Shown here one piece after another: positions 7,626 through 16,350 of a stretch of 64,000 nucleotides of DNA (its first letter is position 1; every line of letters starts with the position of its first letter). Source of the stretch: Paenibacillus lupini (GTDB taxonomy: Bacteria; Bacillota; Bacilli; Paenibacillales; Paenibacillaceae). The notes beneath the pieces were generated by a model. That model saw only the letters and a list, made by a program, of their open reading frames with translations. It did not search any database and was not told where the DNA came from. A program made the translations under genes and the position numbers. The DNA is taken from positions 237,866 through 301,865 of the forward strand of contig NZ_JAASRW010000004.1 in NCBI RefSeq assembly GCF_011761355.1, given 5' to 3'.

Positions 7626-9035
7626 TTATTTGGATACCGTCTTGTTATAGATATCGATCTTCTCTGTAATTTGTTTTGCCGCATCATCAAGCGCAGCCTT
7701 AATATCCTTCTTGCCTGAGAATACTTCTTCGATCGCACCTTCCACCGTCTGGCGAGCATCTGGGAATACGCCCATAACGGCGCCTTGGCTTGCTGTGCTT
7801 GGCTTGGAGGCATGAAGCTGGTCAACAGCTGTCTGGAACTGTGGATACTTCGCCAAATTATCTTTTACAATTTGCTCGTCATAAGCTTTTGTTGTGATTG
7901 GGAAGTAACCTGTGCTGATATGCCACTCCGCTTGAACAGCTGGCTCAGCCAGATACTTGATGAATTCCCAAGCAGCCTTCTGCTCTTCAGCCGACTTGTT
8001 ATTCAGAACCCACAAGCTCGCACCACCTACAACAACACCACCTTCGGAAGAGGTGTCAGGCTTCGGAAGGAAGGCTGTGCCAACTTCGAACTTGCCTGCT
8101 GCACCATCAACGATGCCGCGCAGCGATGCAGTGGAATCCAGCGTCATGGCGATTTGGCCGGCCAGGAACGCTTTCTTTGTATCATCTGTCTTGCGTCCAA
8201 GATTCAGAGCCGACTTGTTATCTACCATGCTCTTCCACCAAGTCAGCGTAGTCGCAGCTGCTTCCTGGTTCACGAGTGATTCCGTAGCGGAGCTCTCGCG
8301 GCCGTTGCCGTTATTGACGAGGTCCTTGCCCTGATTAGCGAGCAGTTGCTCCATGAACCAGCCGTAGATGGCAAAGGACGCTCCTGTTACGTTGCCCTCG
8401 GTCAGTTTTTTGGCATCGTCAGCAACCTCTTGGTAAGTGGTTGGCGGATTTTCAATACCGGCTTTTTTGAACAGGTCCTTGTTGTAGTAAAGAATAGGGT
8501 TGGAAGTGTTAAAAGGCATGGAGTACTGCTTGCCGTCAAACGTGTAGTAGCTGCTAATATTTGGTTCAAGCGTTGACACGTCATATTTTTCTTCATCGAT
8601 GAATTGCTGCACGGGCGTAACCGCACCGGAATCGATCATGAATTTCGAACCAATCTCATACACCTGGATTAAGGAAGGGCCGGACTTTGAATCCATGGAA
8701 GCCTTGAGCTTGTTCAAGCTCTCGTCATAAGTGCCTTGGAAGACACCTTCTACCTTGATGTCCGGATGTGATGCGTTGAAGTCACTGACCAGCTTGTCCG
8801 CCGCTGTGCCAAGCTCGCCGCTCATGGAATGCCACCAGACCACCTTGACCGGCTCTTTGGCTGGTTCCGTGGAAGCTGCACCAGCATTAGCCGTGCTCTC
8901 CGTATTGGAAGCTGATACAGTAGGTGACGGATCGTTGTTTTGAGCGCCGTTATTCGGATTTGATGCACATGCAGATAGAGGCAGCACGAGCATAGCCGCC
9001 ACAGGTAATACCATTTTCCAATTGCGATTAATCAT
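7626..9035 (-). CDS. ugpB: Extracellular solute-binding lipoprotein, UgpB-like
   Basis: A 469-residue family 1 substrate-binding lipoprotein. The signal peptide ends in a lipobox (LPLSAC), so the mature protein is tethered to the outer membrane face. The body has the UgpB signature: VVWWHSMSGELG near the mature N-terminus, FQGTYDESLNKLKAS, and YSMPFNTSNPILYYNKDLFKKAG. UgpB binds sn-glycerol-3-phosphate or glycerophosphodiesters; some homologues take sugars instead. Assignment is helped by the two permease genes upstream on the same strand and by ugpQ on the opposite strand. GGGAGAGGGA precedes the ATG. No ATPase gene lies nearby. Confidence 0.85.
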   Translation of the reverse strand: MINRNWKMVLPVAAMLVLPLSACASNPNNGAQNNDPSPTVSASNTESTANAGAASTEPAKEPVKVVWWHSMSGELGTAADKLVSDFNASHPDIKVEGVFQGTYDESLNKLKASMDSKSGPSLIQVYEIGSKFMIDSGAVTPVQQFIDEEKYDVSTLEPNISSYYTFDGKQYSMPFNTSNPILYYNKDLFKKAGIENPPTTYQEVADDAKKLTEGNVTGASFAIYGWFMEQLLANQGKDLVNNGNGRESSATESLVNQEAAATTLTWWKSMVDNKSALNLGRKTDDTKKAFLAGQIAMTLDSTASLRGIVDGAAGKFEVGTAFLPKPDTSSEGGVVVGGASLWVLNNKSAEEQKAAWEFIKYLAEPAVQAEWHISTGYFPITTKAYDEQIVKDNLAKYPQFQTAVDQLHASKPSTASQGAVMGVFPDARQTVEGAIEEVFSGKKDIKAALDDAAKQITEKIDIYNKTVSK

Positions 9036-9114
9036 GTTGAATCCCTCTCCCTCTCCATTTGAAAAAATATTTATATATGTGGTAAGTCCCGTAGGACGAG
9101 TACCCGGATCAAAT

Positions 9115-9954
9115 TCAGCCCTTAACCGCGCCAGCGGTTATGCCACGCACAAGCGGCTTCAAGCCAAGCCCCAGAAGAACGAAAGAAGGCACCAGAACGA
9201 GCGCCACACCGCTAAGGACAAGATTCCAGCTTGTCAACTCCTCAAACTGGAGCATAGCGATTCCGATCTGGACCGTTCTCATGGCATCACTGCTCGTAGT
9301 GAGCAGCGGCCATAAGTACTGGTTCCATCCGTTCAGGAACACATATACAGCAAGCGATGCAGCAGCTGGTCCAGATAACGGCAGCACGACGGAAACAAAG
9401 TGACGGAAATGCCCGCAGCCGTCGATGCGCGCCGCTTCGAAAAGCTCACGGGGCAGCTGCATGAAAAACTGACGGAGCAGGAACACACCAAATGCCGAGG
9501 CTGCGAACGGCACAATAAGTCCCTGGAACGAATCGAGCCAACCCCAGCTTTTGACCGTTAAATAGTTGGGAATAATCGTTACTTCCCATGGAATCATCAT
9601 GGTGCTTATGAACAAGGCGAACCAGAAGCGGCTGCCAGAAAACCGGATATATACGAATGCGTAAGCGGCGAGAGCGGCAGTTAGGACTTGAAGCACCATA
9701 ATCGCCGTCGCCAGAACAAAGCTGTTGAAGATAAAGCCGAAAATAGGTACGGTTTCGATCGCGTTCTTCAGCTCTCCCGTGTAAAGACCGGAAGGAAGCA
9801 GCTTAGGCGGATATTGGCTTGCCTCGTCCGGAGTCATGAAGATCTGAGTAAGCAGATACAGCAGTGGTCCCAGCACGAGAAGCGTTAAGAGAATAAGCAG
9901 GCCGTAATGGCTGAATAACCGTAGCGGATTACGCGGATGACTAAGTGCCTTCAC
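9115..9954 (-). CDS. ugpE: ABC transporter permease, UgpE-like
   Basis: A 279-residue inner-membrane permease with about six hydrophobic segments. The MalG-type EAA loop EAARIDGCGHFRHFVSVVLPL contacts the ATPase. The protein ends with TAGAVKG, typical of the MalG/UgpE subfamily. The GTG start overlaps the ugpA stop codon (CAGTGA), implying translational coupling, and an AAGAAGGTG lies upstream. It pairs with UgpA to form the channel; the binding protein gene follows 79 bases downstream. Confidence 0.88.
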   Translation of the reverse strand: MKALSHPRNPLRLFSHYGLLILLTLLVLGPLLYLLTQIFMTPDEASQYPPKLLPSGLYTGELKNAIETVPIFGFIFNSFVLATAIMVLQVLTAALAAYAFVYIRFSGSRFWFALFISTMMIPWEVTIIPNYLTVKSWGWLDSFQGLIVPFAASAFGVFLLRQFFMQLPRELFEAARIDGCGHFRHFVSVVLPLSGPAAASLAVYVFLNGWNQYLWPLLTTSSDAMRTVQIGIAMLQFEELTSWNLVLSGVALVLVPSFVLLGLGLKPLVRGITAGAVKG

Positions 9955-10916
9955 TGGTAATGCACCTTCTTTCCAAGTGCGAGGAATTGTACCGCCGTCA
10001 AGAGAAGCATCAAGATGAACAGGACGATGGCCAGCGCACTGCCGGTTCCGAACTGGTAATTGATGAACGCTTCCCGATATATGGAGTACACCAGTACATT
10101 TGTGGAGTCAGCAGGTCCCCCGCGGGTGAGAATATTGATTTGCCCAAACGATTGGAAGGCGCTCATGATGGACACTACCGCAAGGAAGAAGAGTGTCGGC
10201 GACAGCAGTGGCAGCTTAATGGAGAAAAATGTTCTCCACATCGAAGCGCCGTCGATACGTGAGCTGTCCATGACATCGTTGTCGAGTCCCTGAATGGCAG
10301 CGAGGAGCAGGACAAACGGAAACCCCGAATTCATCCATATGGTCATAAGGGAGACGGAACCAAGAGCCGATCCGGGATCGGTCAGCCACTCAATTGGTCC
10401 GATACCGAATTCACCAAGCAAGTAATTAAGCATGCCGAGTGACGGATGGTACAGGATCATCCACAGAATAGATGCTGTTCCGACCGAGAGTGCCAGCGGA
10501 ATGGAGAAGATAAAGCGGAAGATCTTGCTTCCTCTGCCTGTGGAATGGACAAGGCTGGCGCATAGCAAGCCAAGGACAAGTCCGGCAGGAACAGTCAGCA
10601 GTGTGAATTTGACCGTGATCCAGATGCTGTTCCAGAAAGCGGAGGATTCTATCATCCGTGAATAATTGTCCCAACCCACATAAGCGGCTACTCTGCCGCG
10701 AGGATCGGTGAGCTGAAAGCTCAAATAGACGGACCGAACCATCGGGTAAAATAAAAACAAGATGAATACGACCAGGCTAGGTGACAGGAACAGGTAACCT
10801 AGCAGCTGCTCCCGCAACCGTCTTAACCTGCCTGCGTTGCTCGTGGTTCCGGCCGAGACTACGGAGGCCGGAGACAAGACTTGACTAGACTTGTCCGAAT
10901 AGAGGGATGTGTTCAT
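9951..10916 (-). CDS. ugpA: ABC transporter permease, UgpA-like
   Basis: A 321-residue permease of the MalF/UgpA subfamily with about six membrane helices after a charged N-terminus (RLRRLREQLLGYLFLSPS). The EAA-type loop reads DSSRIDGASMWRTFFSIKLPLL. It is first in the minus-strand operon ugpA-ugpE-ugpB. The ATG at 10916 has no well-spaced Shine-Dalgarno: an AGGAAGGGCGG sits about 18 bases upstream, and internal TTG codons exist. The start is therefore less certain than the function. Confidence 0.86.
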   Translation of the reverse strand: MNTSLYSDKSSQVLSPASVVSAGTTSNAGRLRRLREQLLGYLFLSPSLVVFILFLFYPMVRSVYLSFQLTDPRGRVAAYVGWDNYSRMIESSAFWNSIWITVKFTLLTVPAGLVLGLLCASLVHSTGRGSKIFRFIFSIPLALSVGTASILWMILYHPSLGMLNYLLGEFGIGPIEWLTDPGSALGSVSLMTIWMNSGFPFVLLLAAIQGLDNDVMDSSRIDGASMWRTFFSIKLPLLSPTLFFLAVVSIMSAFQSFGQINILTRGGPADSTNVLVYSIYREAFINYQFGTGSALAIVLFILMLLLTAVQFLALGKKVHYQ

Positions 10917-11001
10917 ATGTGACTGAAACCGCCCTTCCTAGAGATTGTTTAGCCGGATTCGGCTTGGCAAGTCCAACAATAACGACCTTTTGTAACCTCA
11001 A

Positions 11002-11044
11002 TGTCAGCGTTTTATTAAGATTAGGAAAGGTGATAACGTTTTAT
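11002..11044. promoter_or_regulatory. Two cre-like direct repeats between ugpA and ugpQ
   Basis: TGTCAGCGTTTTAT at 11002-11015 and TGATAACGTTTTAT at 11031-11044 each match 12 of 14 positions of the CcpA cre consensus TGWAARCGYTWNCW. They are spaced 29 bp apart in the intergenic region of the divergent ugp genes. Paired repeats suggest catabolite control or another LacI-type regulator. The match is by eye only. Confidence 0.4.
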
Positions 11045-11094
11045 TGAAAATGAACCGTATCTTTCTAAAGATTTATTTACATTACCTTTTAGCA

Positions 11095-11123
11095 GGGACA
11101 GACTTTACGAGAGGGTCTATAAT
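11095..11123 (+). promoter_or_regulatory. Candidate sigma-A promoter of ugpQ
   Basis: GGGACA, 17 bases, then a perfect TATAAT. The expected transcript start, near 11130, leaves a leader of about 55 bases. This supports the ATG at 11185 rather than an upstream start as the real beginning of ugpQ. Confidence 0.6.
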
Positions 11124-11184
11124 CGTGATCAACGGGATTGCCAATTGTAATGAAATGAAGCCCGTGCCGGGAGGAGACAAAAGG

Positions 11185-11976
11185 ATGTTAGGGGAAATGG
11201 AGCAAAGCATAATGGTGAACAGTCCAATCGTAATTGGGCATAGAGGCGCAGCCGGAGAAGCGCCAGAGAATACACTGGCAAGCTTCAGGCTTGCAGCTGA
11301 GCAAGGAAGCCATATGGTAGAGCTGGACATCCATATGTCGGAGGACGGCAAGCTCATCGTCTGTCATGACGATACGCTGGACCGGACGACAGATATCTCC
11401 GGGGCGATACGCTCCTTGCATTCGGATGTTATCCGTGAGGCGGATGCGGGAAGCTGGTTCTCGCCTTCCTTTGCCGGGGAACGAGTTCCGTTTCTGGAGG
11501 AAGTCTATGACCTGCTCCCGGAGCACATTGAAATCAATGTTGAAGTGAAGGATTCCGGAGGAGCGCTTTTTGATGAAGTTCTGCTGAACTACCTGCGCGG
11601 CAACAATCGGATAGATCGCACAGTCGTATCCTCCTTCGACCACAAACTGCTTCTTAGGCTGAAGCAGGCAGAACCGGAGCTTCGCATCGGACTGCTGTAT
11701 GCTGCAGATCTCATCCATCATGCTTCATATGCAGCGCTGCTGGAGACGGAGGTCTGGTCGCTTCATCCGCATCATGGCCTCATCGGGGCATGCGATGCCG
11801 AAGATGCGGTCGCAGCGGGGCTTCACATCTATCCTTACACGGCCAATCGTTCTGCTGATTGGGACAGGCTTCTCTCTATTGGCGTAACAGGCATCATTAC
11901 CGATTATCCGGGTCGATTGAAGGGACATCTAAGCCGGCTTAATCTCATAGGCACAACAAACAGCTTGCACGGATAA
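11185..11976 (+). CDS. ugpQ: Glycerophosphodiester phosphodiesterase, UgpQ-like
   Basis: A 263-residue cytoplasmic GDPD enzyme that hydrolyses glycerophosphodiesters to glycerol-3-phosphate and an alcohol. Motifs: GHRGAAGEAPENTLASF (catalytic His and Arg, metal-binding Glu), VELDIHMSEDG, and VCHDDTLDRTT with the second catalytic His. The frame extends 47 codons upstream, but homology starts just before VIGHRG. GGGAGGAG lies 8 bases before the ATG at 11185, and a TATAAT box lies inside the upstream extension, so the shorter form was chosen. Divergent to ugpAEB, it should process the imported phosphodiester. Confidence 0.9.
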   Translation: MLGEMEQSIMVNSPIVIGHRGAAGEAPENTLASFRLAAEQGSHMVELDIHMSEDGKLIVCHDDTLDRTTDISGAIRSLHSDVIREADAGSWFSPSFAGERVPFLEEVYDLLPEHIEINVEVKDSGGALFDEVLLNYLRGNNRIDRTVVSSFDHKLLLRLKQAEPELRIGLLYAADLIHHASYAALLETEVWSLHPHHGLIGACDAEDAVAAGLHIYPYTANRSADWDRLLSIGVTGIITDYPGRLKGHLSRLNLIGTTNSLHG

Positions 11977-11999
11977 CCCGTGCAGGCTGTTCTTTTTTT
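11959..11999 (+). terminator. Terminator overlapping the ugpQ stop codon
   Basis: AACAGCTTGCACGG / CCCGTGCAGGCTGTT pair around ATAA and are followed by a seven-T run. The left arm covers the last codons of ugpQ. Confidence 0.9.
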
Positions 12000-12126
12000 G
12001 CAATGACAAACTGTTTTTCAACGAAGTTGGAACGTTGCAGACGACTGGGCAGCGGGTATAGTATGAAGGAAGGCGCTTGTGCGAGATACTAGACTAATAG
12101 TTAATGTTAGAGGGGCGGTGAATGAG

Positions 12127-13017
12127 ATGCCTATACATATCGGGCTTGCGGGCTGGGGAGATCAGGATGCGCTCTATGGTCCAAGTGTGAAAGCAAAGGA
12201 TCGTCTGAAGGAATATGCGAAGCATTTTCCTCTGGTGGAGGTGGATAGCAGTTTCTACGCGATTCAACCGCGGGAGCGGTTCGCCAAGTGGACGGAGGAG
12301 ACGCCGGAGTCGCTGCATTTTATCATAAAAGCCTATCAAGGGATGACTGGCCATCAGCGTGGCCCGGCAGCGGCTGCTGCGGCCAATGATCCGGATGCTA
12401 CATTTGCGGCTTTCCGCGAGTCGATTGAGCCTGTGATGGAAGCTGGGCGTCTTAGAGCCGCTCTGTTCCAGTACCCGCCTTGGTTTGATTGCACACGGGA
12501 CAATGTGCGGCTGCTGCGCGAGACGAAGCGGCGGATGGAAGGCATCCCTGTTGCGCTGGAGTTCCGGCATCAGAGCTGGTTTATACCCGAGTACCGGGAG
12601 CGGACGCTAGATTTCATGCGTCAGGAAGGCTGGATTCATAGCGTATGTGATGAGCCGCAGGCAGGTTTGGGGTCGATTCCAACTGTGCTTGAAACAACGG
12701 ATGCGGCTATGACAGTGGTTCGGTTTCATGGCCGTAATGCGAGCGGCTGGAATCAGGGCGGCGCGCCGAACTGGCGGGATGTCCGTTATTTGTACCGCTA
12801 TAACTCGGACGAGCTGCAGCAATGGGCGGATTATCTTGGGCAGCTTCAGGAGAAAAGTGAGCATATTTGCGTAATTTTCAACAACAACTCCGGCGGTGAT
12901 GCTGCGGATAACGCGAAGCAAATGATGAACCAGCTTGGATTGCTCCGCCCTGACGGACGGGACCCGCTTGAACCAATTGAAGAGCCTCCCCAATATGAGC
13001 AGCTCGATCTGTTCTAA
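12127..13017 (+). CDS. DUF72 family protein (YecE/YunF-like)
   Basis: A 296-residue DUF72 TIM-barrel protein. Recognisable parts are IHIGLAGWGD at the N-terminus, VEVDSSFYAIQPRERFAKW, and FHGRNASGW, followed by ICVIFNNNSGGDAADNAKQM. The biochemical role of DUF72 is not established; a nuclease-like or sugar-isomerase-like fold has been suggested. The ATG at 12127 was chosen because a GGGGCGGTG lies in front and the family begins near this point. A GTG 16 codons upstream, with AGGAAGG before it, is a possible alternative. It appears monocistronic after the ugpQ terminator. Confidence 0.85.
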   Translation: MPIHIGLAGWGDQDALYGPSVKAKDRLKEYAKHFPLVEVDSSFYAIQPRERFAKWTEETPESLHFIIKAYQGMTGHQRGPAAAAAANDPDATFAAFRESIEPVMEAGRLRAALFQYPPWFDCTRDNVRLLRETKRRMEGIPVALEFRHQSWFIPEYRERTLDFMRQEGWIHSVCDEPQAGLGSIPTVLETTDAAMTVVRFHGRNASGWNQGGAPNWRDVRYLYRYNSDELQQWADYLGQLQEKSEHICVIFNNNSGGDAADNAKQMMNQLGLLRPDGRDPLEPIEEPPQYEQLDLF

Positions 13018-13103
13018 TACCGCCTTAATATGCAGCATGAAGCTGGCATACCTCGTGGTACACTTAGAGATGTTATTTTAGCTGGGTTAAGCGAGGTTGT
13101 TTT

Positions 13104-13739
13104 ATGAAAAAAACAAGAACATTATACTTGGCCATGGCCATCGTGTCCGGTGTCTTTATTCTATATACGACTTATAGTAACTTCATTCGTGATCCCGAGG
13201 CGTCCGGGTTCCTTGGTCATAAAACAAACATGAAGCATGTTTCTGTTTGGCTCAAGGTTATGGATGTTCACATTGCGGGTGCCTGCGTGGCGATGATTGC
13301 GGGACTGCTAAATTTTTCGAGATGGATAAGAATGAACTACGCGAAGGTTCACCGCAAAATCGGCTATGTGTACGTGACTGCTGTAGCTGTGGTTGATCTG
13401 ACCTCCGGATACATGGCCCCATACTCGACAGGCGGGAAGATCAACAGTGTCGCTTTTAATATGGTGAATATCATTTGGTTGGCAGTTACCGTTATAGCAA
13501 TCGTGAAGATTCGGAAAAAAGAAGTCGAGGCCCATCGGAAGTGGATGATCCGCAGTTATGCATTTGTGTTCACAAATATGTTCATACACGTGATTACATC
13601 GGTCATGAACAAGGGATTCGGCATCACCTATACAACAAGCTATACGATTGCGGTGTACAGCACGATTATTTTATTGCTGCTGATTGCTGAGCTAATTATA
13701 AGGACAAGGATGACAGACCCGGAACGGACATCAGAATGA
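13104..13739 (+). CDS. DUF2306 integral membrane protein
   Basis: A 211-residue membrane protein with about six hydrophobic helices. Family signatures are KVHRKIGYVYV and EAHRKWMIRSYAF: paired histidines at helix ends that recall haem- or quinone-binding cytochrome b561-like bundles, though no haem function is shown. Start ATG with GCGAGGTT upstream. It lies between a DUF72 gene and a sugar dehydrogenase-like lipoprotein gene, and neither gives a clear functional hint. Confidence 0.8.
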   Translation: MKKTRTLYLAMAIVSGVFILYTTYSNFIRDPEASGFLGHKTNMKHVSVWLKVMDVHIAGACVAMIAGLLNFSRWIRMNYAKVHRKIGYVYVTAVAVVDLTSGYMAPYSTGGKINSVAFNMVNIIWLAVTVIAIVKIRKKEVEAHRKWMIRSYAFVFTNMFIHVITSVMNKGFGITYTTSYTIAVYSTIILLLLIAELIIRTRMTDPERTSE

Positions 13740-13840
13740 CCGCTTCAGGGTCTTTTCTTTTCATCTTTTTTGACCACAATAAGAGTAAGTACATCAAGCT
13801 CAGTCAGCCTCTGTAACTATGGAATAGAGGAGTGATGGGA

Positions 13841-14923
13841 ATGAAAAAGAGGTTAATGTCCGTTGTTTTGCTTGCAGTAGGGGCATTATGGCTTACCTCC
13901 TGTGACGGTAATAAGTCGTCTGTCAAAACAGGAGGCACGCAAGTATCTGGTGAACAGGCTTCTTACCAAGTTGTGGCGGAGAAGCTTCAGGCGCCGTGGG
14001 TGATCGCTTTTGACGGTGACGTAATTTATATTAGCGAGCGAGACGGTAATGTTGTGCGGGTTGAAAATGGGAAGCAGACACGTATGCCCGTCGAGTTCCG
14101 TAAGAACGTTCATGCTGAGGGTGAAGGAGGCTTCCTCGGTTTCCTTCTTGCTCCTGATTTTCAGAAGTCGAAGGAGGCTTATGCCTACCATACTTATGAA
14201 GAGAACGGCAAAATTCTGAACCGTGTCATTGTGTTGAAGCTGGAGAAGGGCACTTGGACCGAGTCGAAGGTGCTGCTTGAAGGTATTCCGGGTTCGTTTA
14301 ATCATGATGGCGGGCGGATGGCGATTGGTCCGGACGGGTTACTATACATAACAACAGGAGATGCGGGTCAAGACGAGCTGGCACAGGACCGGGGAAGTCT
14401 CGCAGGTAAAATCCTTCGTATGAAGCTGGACGGAACGATTCCGCCAGGCAATCCTTTTCCCGACTCCTACGTCTATTCCTATGGACACCGTAACCCGCAA
14501 GGTCTTGCTTGGAGCAGCTCTGGTATGCTGTTTGTCGCGGAGCACGGACCATCAGGGGACCCCGGTGGGCATGACGAGATTAATAGTATTGTGCCTGGAG
14601 GGAATTACGGCTGGCCGGTCGTTATTGGGGGCGAGCATCGTGATGGGTTGATTGATCCCGTCTTTCACACAGGGGAGGATACCATTGCGCCATCGGGAAT
14701 TGCGATGAATTCGGGTAACAATTTGCTGATCGCTGCACTTAGGGGAGAGAAGCTGTTTCGCTACAATACGCTGACCAAAAAGATGTCCGTTGTACTTGAG
14801 GGTGAAGGACGGCTGCGTGATGTTCAGGTGCATAATGGCGGTATATATGTCATCACGAATAATACCGATGGCAGAGGGACACCATCTGATAAGGATGATC
14901 GGTTGCTGCTTCTGGCGAAATAA
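13841..14923 (+). CDS. Glucose/sorbosone dehydrogenase-like beta-propeller lipoprotein
   Basis: A 360-residue exported lipoprotein; the signal peptide ends LWLTSC, a lipobox. The body is a six-bladed propeller of the soluble quinoprotein glucose/sorbosone dehydrogenase family: GEGGFLGFLLAPDF, FNHDGGRMAIGPDGLLYITTGD (with the catalytic-type His), YSYGHRNPQGLAW, and GGNYGWP. Related enzymes oxidise sugars with PQQ, but many Gram-positive members have no proven activity. No pqq genes are seen here. The ATG at 13841 has GAGG 8 bases before it; two upstream in-frame starts are poorly placed. Confidence 0.85.
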   Translation: MKKRLMSVVLLAVGALWLTSCDGNKSSVKTGGTQVSGEQASYQVVAEKLQAPWVIAFDGDVIYISERDGNVVRVENGKQTRMPVEFRKNVHAEGEGGFLGFLLAPDFQKSKEAYAYHTYEENGKILNRVIVLKLEKGTWTESKVLLEGIPGSFNHDGGRMAIGPDGLLYITTGDAGQDELAQDRGSLAGKILRMKLDGTIPPGNPFPDSYVYSYGHRNPQGLAWSSSGMLFVAEHGPSGDPGGHDEINSIVPGGNYGWPVVIGGEHRDGLIDPVFHTGEDTIAPSGIAMNSGNNLLIAALRGEKLFRYNTLTKKMSVVLEGEGRLRDVQVHNGGIYVITNNTDGRGTPSDKDDRLLLLAK

Positions 14924-14928
14924 GGTTA

Positions 14929-14958
14929 TTGACAGGAAACCGAATGGTTTCCTATAAT
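14929..14958 (+). promoter_or_regulatory. Consensus sigma-A promoter with embedded palindromic operator
   Basis: TTGACA at 14929 and TATAAT at 14953 are both perfect, 18 bases apart. The spacer is almost filled by an inverted repeat (14934-14953) with arms AGGAAACC and GGTTTCCT around GAAT, touching both promoter boxes. A second, weaker repeat (GAAAC / GTTTC) lies just downstream. A dimeric repressor bound here would block polymerase. The obvious candidate is the ArsR-family protein encoded by the last gene of the operon (15858). Confidence 0.75.
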
Positions 14959-15004
14959 GAAAAGCGAAACCAAAACGTTTCCTATTGGAGGAATCGAGTA
15001 CAGG

Positions 15005-15403
15005 ATGAATGAGGAATTGGTGAAGAAGCTTCGCTATAAGTCCGGACAAGCTTCGGTGATCCATGCACCTGAGGGCTATCGTCTTGGGATTGAGACGGCA
15101 GCTGCTTCGGATACAGGATCGGAAGCAGTTGGTCCATTTGAGTTTGTGCAGCTGTTCGTGAATAATGCGGCAGAACTTGAGGATAGTCTTCCTGGCGTGC
15201 TTTCTTTGCTTGAGGAAGATGCGGTGTTTTGGATTACCTATCCGAAGCAGAGCTCGAAGGTGAAATCAGACCTTAATCGGGATACTCTTGCAGCTGCTGT
15301 ACAGGAATCGACGCCATACCGGCCGGTAAGCAACGTTGCAGTGGATGAGAAATGGTCAGCGCTTCGTTTTCGCCTGAAGGAAAAAGTGAAATCTAAAAAC
15401 TAA
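15005..15403 (+). CDS. DUF3052-like protein
   Basis: A small cytoplasmic protein of 132 residues. The middle and end read FWITYPKQSSKVKSDLNRD and NVAVDEKWSALRFR, which match the pattern of DUF3052-type proteins found beside SRPBCC and ArsR genes; the function is unknown. An ATG at 14957 overlaps the TATAAT box and cannot be used by the promoter described here. The start at 15005, with GGAGG 13 bases upstream, was therefore taken. First gene of a three-gene operon. Confidence 0.72.
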   Translation: MNEELVKKLRYKSGQASVIHAPEGYRLGIETAAASDTGSEAVGPFEFVQLFVNNAAELEDSLPGVLSLLEEDAVFWITYPKQSSKVKSDLNRDTLAAAVQESTPYRPVSNVAVDEKWSALRFRLKEKVKSKN

Positions 15404-15421
15404 TCGGAGGTTTGATTAATA

Positions 15422-15856
15422 ATGAGTAACTCGACAAACACATTGCCTGACGTTCGTCAGACAGTTGAAGTGAACGCACCAATTGAAAAAGTATGGAACG
15501 CGGTATCTACTCCAGAAGGGATTGCAGCTTGGTTCATGCCGCCAAGCAGTGATTTCAAGCCGGAGATCGGCTGTGAGTTCCATCTGGAATCCGGCCAGTT
15601 CGGCCAATCCCCATGTAAAGTGACAGAAGTGGATCCTCCGAACCGTTTGTCTTTCAACTGGGCTAAGGACTGGACGCTGACTTTTGAGTTGAAAGAGCTG
15701 GAAGCCGGCAAGACCGAGTTTACGCTGATCCATGGCGGCTGGGATGCAGACAAGGTTACCGAGTTTGGACAAGCGCATACGCAAGTACGCGAGCATATGG
15801 CCGGCGGCTGGGTTGGCATCATGAAGAAGTTTGTCAGCGTTGTCGAAGCTGGATAA
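15422..15856 (+). CDS. SRPBCC (AHSA1-type) domain protein
   Basis: A 144-residue START-like helix-grip protein of the AHSA1/YndB group. Features: VRQTVEVNAPIEKVWNAVSTPEGIAAWF at the N-terminus (given here as separate familiar motifs: VNAPIEKVW and AAWFMPP), and GGWVGIMKKF in the long C-terminal helix. Such proteins have a hydrophobic cavity for small ligands. In Firmicutes they are commonly encoded with an ArsR regulator, as here, where the regulator gene starts 1 base after the stop codon. Confidence 0.85.
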   Translation: MSNSTNTLPDVRQTVEVNAPIEKVWNAVSTPEGIAAWFMPPSSDFKPEIGCEFHLESGQFGQSPCKVTEVDPPNRLSFNWAKDWTLTFELKELEAGKTEFTLIHGGWDADKVTEFGQAHTQVREHMAGGWVGIMKKFVSVVEAG

Positions 15857-15857
15857 T

Positions 15858-16232
15858 ATGGCGGCGGAGCCGAAGCACGACGTTTTCCAGGCTATTGCTG
15901 ATCCAACTCGCCGCAGCCTGCTGCAGCTGCTAGTCGATCAGGAAATGCCGGTAAATGTGATCAGCGGTCATTATTCAATGAGCCGGACGGCGGTGTCGAA
16001 GCATCTCCGTGTACTTGCAGAAGCGGGACTGGTGAAGGAGCGCAAAGTCGGGCGTGAGACACGCTATCGGCTGGAGCCGGAACCACTGCTTGAGCTGAAG
16101 CGCTGGCTCAGCTACTACGAGCGCTTCTGGGAGAACAAGCTTCAGGCGCTCAAGCGCTTCGTCGAAGAGGATATGCCAGCCGGCGAGCCGTCAGGTCCTC
16201 TGCAGGTTGTTGAAGGAAAGCAGGAAGAATAG
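15858..16232 (+). CDS. ArsR-family transcriptional regulator
   Basis: A 124-residue winged-helix protein. The helix-turn-helix is MSRTAVSKHLRVLAEAGLV, followed by the wing KVGRETRYRLEPEPL. The N-terminal IADPTRRSLLQLL is typical of ArsR members paired with SRPBCC proteins, and no metal-binding ELCVCD-type motif is present. The ATG one base after the SRPBCC stop implies translational coupling; a longer in-frame version would overlap that gene. It probably represses its own operon through the palindrome in the promoter at 14929. Confidence 0.88.
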   Translation: MAAEPKHDVFQAIADPTRRSLLQLLVDQEMPVNVISGHYSMSRTAVSKHLRVLAEAGLVKERKVGRETRYRLEPEPLLELKRWLSYYERFWENKLQALKRFVEEDMPAGEPSGPLQVVEGKQEE

Positions 16233-16239
16233 CGGAAGA

Positions 16240-16285
16240 AGCCGCGATTGGACGAGCTTATGCTCGGAAGATCGCGGTTTTTTAT
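16240..16285 (+). terminator. Terminator after the ArsR gene
   Basis: GCCGCGAT pairs with ATCGCGG(T) across a loop containing a GAGC-TTAT-GCTC mini-hairpin, followed by TTTTTT. Confidence 0.8.
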
Positions 16286-16350
16286 TGCGCTGGGAGCTGC
16301 TGTGGGAGATGTACAGGGCCAAATCAGTCAGGGGGATGCGCCTTCTTGGT

